A stretch of DNA of 64,000 bases from Komarekiella delphini-convector SJRDD-AB1 (lineage in GTDB: Bacteria; Cyanobacteriota; Cyanobacteriia; Cyanobacteriales; Nostocaceae), in the NCBI RefSeq assembly GCF_014831675.1, contig NZ_VJXY01000006.1:124001-188000 (forward strand). Reading direction: 5' to 3'. Under the pieces are notes generated by a model, which had not been told where the DNA came from, made no database searches, and saw only the letters and a program-made list of their open reading frames with translations. The translations under genes and the position numbers were made by a program. Of this stretch, positions 61,581 through 64,000 are shown piece after piece. Positions within the stretch are counted from its first letter, which is position 1; each line of letters begins with the position of its first letter.

Positions 61581-62012
61581 ATGGGTATAAAATTAAAAAC
61601 CCTGAGTGGTTTATTGGTACTAACTGTTGGTATTGCTTTTCCCTCTGTTGCATCTGCTCAGACGGAAACACCCAATTATGAAACTACGAATGATGTATTT
61701 GAACGAGCTTTTTTTCGACACGATCGCAATTTCTACGACAACGGTAGTCTCAGGCGTCAGCTAGATTCGTTTCTTGGCCCTGGTTCGGGTTTCCGAAATT
61801 CTTTCCCAGAAAATGAAATTGCCCGAGATGCTGAATTGGTTAATACTGTCTATCACGATGTCCTTACTCAGCAAGTTGGCAATGATCCATATATTCGTAC
61901 CCCCGATTTACCAAATCCTTACGACACATCTCTGTTGATGTCTCCTCGCTTGAATACCAACAAACTCAAAGTCGGGACTGAATTTCGGTTTGAAACTTTA
62001 CCACCTCGATAA
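61581..62012 (+). CDS. Exported protein, function unknown
   Basis: A 143-residue protein with a clear signal peptide (MGIKLKTLSGLLVLTVGIAF followed by PSVASAQ; cleavage expected after ASA). The mature part is polar, rich in Asn, Asp and Pro (LDSFLGPGSGFRNSFPENEI), with no cysteine and no recognised domain. It begins about 100 bp from the divergent pyrE start. Periplasmic or secreted location is inferred from the signal. Confidence 0.8.
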   Translation: MGIKLKTLSGLLVLTVGIAFPSVASAQTETPNYETTNDVFERAFFRHDRNFYDNGSLRRQLDSFLGPGSGFRNSFPENEIARDAELVNTVYHDVLTQQVGNDPYIRTPDLPNPYDTSLLMSPRLNTNKLKVGTEFRFETLPPR

Positions 62013-62185
62013 CGTCCTAGGGTTTAGTCATTAGTCTTTGTCATTTGTCAGCAACTAATGACTAAATTACCAAATTTAGTTTTTCTTTAGAGACTAAGAA
62101 TGTTAATGTTCAATAGAATTTAGTATTGTTTCGTCACAACCATCATTGGAGTTAAATAATGGATTGCTTTTTATAATTTAGTTAG

Positions 62186-62258
62186 TGCGCCCTGCTGGAA
62201 TCGAACCAGCCTGAAGGCGAATTATGAGTTCGCTGCCTCCCCAATCGGCCAAAGGCGC
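62186..62258 (-). tRNA. tRNA with anticodon CAU (Met or lysidine-type Ile), unusual D-arm
   Basis: On the minus strand a 73-nt cloverleaf is complete. Acceptor GCGCCTT/AGGGCGC pairs with one G-T wobble. The D-arm GCC/GGC has only 3 bp, in contrast to the usual GCTC. The anticodon stem GCGAA/TTCGC has loop CTCATAA (anticodon 62224-62226). The T-arm is GCTGG/CCAGC with loop TTCGATT, and the discriminator is A. No CCA is encoded. The T-loop TTCGATT fits. Identity between elongator Met, initiator Met and Ile2 cannot be settled by the anticodon. Confidence 0.8.
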
Positions 62259-62539
62259 TTGCTTTGTTGGGTTCTAGGTTAGTATAAATTGATTTACCTA
62301 AATTTTTAAGTTAACCCTATTGTGAGTATGGTACTTCACACAACTAATAACCCAATTTTATTATTTTAGCATGATTTTGTAGCTTGTAAATACTCGAAAA
62401 TAATTTGCTATATTTTTATACTACATAATTTAATAATGAAATAGTGCAAACTAATATTTATTAAGTTCCTTGAAGGATTGAGGTAACAGCTTCAATACTC
62501 TTAAGTAGACCAGCATTCTTTTGCAATAGCTTGTCAGCG
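62259..62539. other. AT-rich spacer
   Basis: About 280 bp between the tRNA and the next gene, very AT-rich. It includes TTTATTATTTTAGCATG but no identifiable feature beyond possible promoters. Confidence 0.35.
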
Positions 62540-63238
62540 ATGAAACTAAATTCCACTGTACTTCTTACATTGATTTTATTAACCCTGATGTTGGGAGCTG
62601 GTTCTGTGAGTGCGTTTTTAGGATTTAATATAGGGAGTTCAGCACTCAAAGGTATTACCACACCAGACGGTCGCCCCGCAACTAAATTTGCTAGCAGCAA
62701 GACTAACTCTCAACAAGGAGGGTTAGCGCTATTAAAAGAGCAAGAGATCCTGAAAATTGTCAAGGCGCGAATTGAAGGTAAGACCAAAGCTGCTAAATCA
62801 GAAAACCTAGAGGAAGATGATGAAGAAACTAATAGCAGCAAGCAAAAACCAGAGGAAAAACCTCCAGAAGTGACTGAAGAAAAACTTCAACCTGGTTTTC
62901 CGATTACCGCCCAGAGTGAAGGCGTCACACTCTCTGTACAATCTGCTCGCTACTCTGGCGGTGATTTACTGCTGAAAGTAAAAATGCAGAATAAAGGTAC
63001 TGATTCTGTACGCTTCTTGTACAGTTTTTTGGATGTCACAGATGACAAAGGGCGAACTCTGAGTGCTAGTACAGAGGGTTTACCAGCAGAATTGCCTTTA
63101 AATGGGCCAACATTTTCAGGTACAGTGAGTATTCCCACAGCTTTATTAGATGATGTAAAGAAGGTATCACTTGCTCTAACTGATTATCCTGCTCAAAAAT
63201 TGAAGCTAGAGGTATCAGATATTCCTGTAGAAAAGTAG
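62540..63238 (+). CDS. Exported or membrane-anchored protein with C-terminal beta domain
   Basis: From [20 protein letters not shown] (ATG at 62540) the protein has 232 residues; an in-frame TTG at 62531 would add three. The N-terminus is a signal peptide or anchor. A charged linker rich in Glu and Lys ([20 protein letters not shown]) precedes a C-terminal beta-sandwich-like domain ([20 protein letters not shown]...[21 protein letters not shown]) resembling DUF4352-type immunoglobulin-like domains. Its function is unknown. Confidence 0.75.
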   Translation: MKLNSTVLLTLILLTLMLGAGSVSAFLGFNIGSSALKGITTPDGRPATKFASSKTNSQQGGLALLKEQEILKIVKARIEGKTKAAKSENLEEDDEETNSSKQKPEEKPPEVTEEKLQPGFPITAQSEGVTLSVQSARYSGGDLLLKVKMQNKGTDSVRFLYSFLDVTDDKGRTLSASTEGLPAELPLNGPTFSGTVSIPTALLDDVKKVSLALTDYPAQKLKLEVSDIPVEK

Positions 63239-63244
63239 GAGTCT

Positions 63245-63349
63245 GGGGACTGGGGACTGGGGACTGGGGACTGGGGACTGGGAACTGGGGACTGGGAACT
63301 GGGGACTGGGAACTGGGAACTGGGGACTGGGAACTGGGAACTGGGGACT
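63245..63349. repeat. Tandem heptamer array GGGGACT/GGGAACT, 15 units
   Basis: Fifteen perfect 7-bp units: nine GGGGACT and six GGGAACT, with the first five all GGGGACT and the rest alternating. This is a textbook STRR array of heterocystous cyanobacteria. It begins 6 bp after the preceding gene's stop. Confidence 0.92.
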
Positions 63350-63369
63350 GGGTGACAAGGTGAATAAAT

Positions 63370-63425
63370 AATCAATACCCAATATCCAATACTCAATATC
63401 CAATCCCTAATACCCAATACCCAAT
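63370..63425. repeat. Tandem heptamer array ACCCAAT-type, 8 imperfect units
   Basis: Eight 7-bp units (AATCAAT, ACCCAAT, ATCCAAT, ACTCAAT, ATCCAAT, CCCTAAT, ACCCAAT, ACCCAAT). It follows the G-rich array after 20 bp and is C-rich, so the two run in opposite strand sense. It ends 15 bp before the start of the CNNM-type gene. Confidence 0.85.
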
Positions 63426-63440
63426 CCCTCTCAATGGGGC

Positions 63441-64000
63441 GTGAGTATTACACGAGCTTTTGTAGTGAGTGGTTTTCCTAGATTGATTTGGACAGATGTG
63501 GGGCTGCGATTGTTGTCGGTGCTACTGTTGATTGCGATAAATGCCTTTTTTGTAACGGCAGAGTTTTCGATGGTGAGTGTGCGGCGATCGCGCATTCACC
63601 AGCTAGTTGAGGCTGGTGATATCCCAGCGATCGCTGTCGAAACACTGCAACGCAGTATTGATAGACTGCTATCTACAACCCAGTTAGGAATCACCCTCTC
63701 TAGTTTGGCGTTGGGATGGATTGGAGAAAGTACTATTGTCGTGCTGGTGGATGCATGGCTAAAATCCTTGCCTTTACCCAGTGGAATGAGTACCTTCATG
63801 GCTCATTCTTTATCAATTCCGATCGCCTTTTTTTTAATTGCTTATTTGCAAATTGTTTTAGGAGAACTATGCCCCAAATCGTTAGCTATGCTCTACTCAG
63901 AAGAGCTGGCTCGGTTTCTGGGGCCTTCAGTAAAAGCGATCGTACGTTTTTTTAGACCATTCATTTGGATTCTTAACCAATCAACCCGCTGTCTATTACG
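63441..64000 (+). CDS. CNNM/HlyC-CorC-type membrane transporter (partial, N-terminal)
   Basis: The plus-strand frame starts at a GTG (63441; SITRAFVVSGFPRLIWTDVG) and runs to the window edge. It shows the CNNM transmembrane domain: LLSVLLLIAINAFFVTAEFS, the polar-charged MVSVRRSRIHQLVEAGD, LSTTQLGITLSSLALGWIGE and LQIVLGELCPKSLAM with its conserved Gly-Glu-x2-Pro-Lys. The CBS-domain and CorC-HlyC parts would lie outside. The family transports Mg or Na ions. The start codon is uncertain; other GTG codons nearby are possible. Confidence 0.88.
   Translation, partial: MSITRAFVVSGFPRLIWTDVGLRLLSVLLLIAINAFFVTAEFSMVSVRRSRIHQLVEAGDIPAIAVETLQRSIDRLLSTTQLGITLSSLALGWIGESTIVVLVDAWLKSLPLPSGMSTFMAHSLSIPIAFFLIAYLQIVLGELCPKSLAMLYSEELARFLGPSVKAIVRFFRPFIWILNQSTRCLL

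Noticed and set aside
63193-63417. 74- and 62-codon minus-strand frames of SQFPVPS-type repeats
   Set aside because: Translations of the heptamer array; the pattern comes from the DNA repeat.

Overview
The window reads as chromosomal DNA of a filamentous, heterocyst-type cyanobacterium (Nostoc/Anabaena-like). The evidence is the very frequent HIP1 octamer GCGATCGC, the split RNA polymerase gene (a separate rpoC1 for the gamma subunit), short tandem heptamer repeats, xisH/xisI genes, an NTRC thioredoxin reductase-thioredoxin fusion, and the arginine-degrading enzyme AgrE known from Anabaena.

Layout. 1-9.2 kb is a conserved core block: rpoC1 (cut by the left edge), rpoB, tatD and rpsT on the minus strand, then hisD on the plus strand. 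About 1 kb without coding sequence lies between rpsT and hisD and holds a strongly folded segment that may be an RNA gene or leader. 9.6-18.4 kb is a mixed region: universal stress protein, Uma2-type nuclease, SRPBCC protein, Hsp33, a membrane-anchored repeat protein, a beta-lactamase-family hydrolase and a CrtD-like carotenoid desaturase. 19.1-25.5 kb is a two-gene NTPase unit whose second gene encodes a 1693-residue STAND NTPase with 14 WD40 repeats; it is followed convergently by a GNAT acetyltransferase gene broken by one stop codon. 26-39 kb holds metabolism and envelope genes (agrE, amidase, pyrG, ROK kinase, ABC permease, NTRC) mixed with small accessory or decaying genes (DUF2887, a tandem-duplicated small protein, xisH with two stops beside an intact xisI).

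39.4-50.7 kb is an accessory region: a decayed DUF2887 copy, a second Uma2 gene, a type IV pilin, a SPINDLY-type O-GlcNAc transferase, a RAYT transposase surrounded by its REP hairpins, and a giant 1902-residue methyltransferase/glycosyltransferase. The pilin and the two glycosyltransferase genes may form a pilin or surface glycosylation locus. 50.7-58.5 kb is a signalling block: a zinc-ribbon PP2C phosphatase with an FHA-domain Ser/Thr kinase downstream, then a PAS histidine kinase and an rRNA pseudouridine synthase. 58.5-64 kb holds a glycosidase fragment, a DUF6888/DUF6887-like pair, thiC under a TPP riboswitch, pyrE, two exported proteins, a tRNA with anticodon CAU, two heptamer arrays, and the start of a CNNM/CBS-type membrane protein cut by the right edge.

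The strongest candidates for something undescribed are the folded RNA-like segment upstream of hisD (7392-7706), the RAYT with a REP unit inside its own coding sequence, the STAND/WD40 pair, and the giant glycosyltransferase locus. All assignments come from reading the sequence; no database search was possible.
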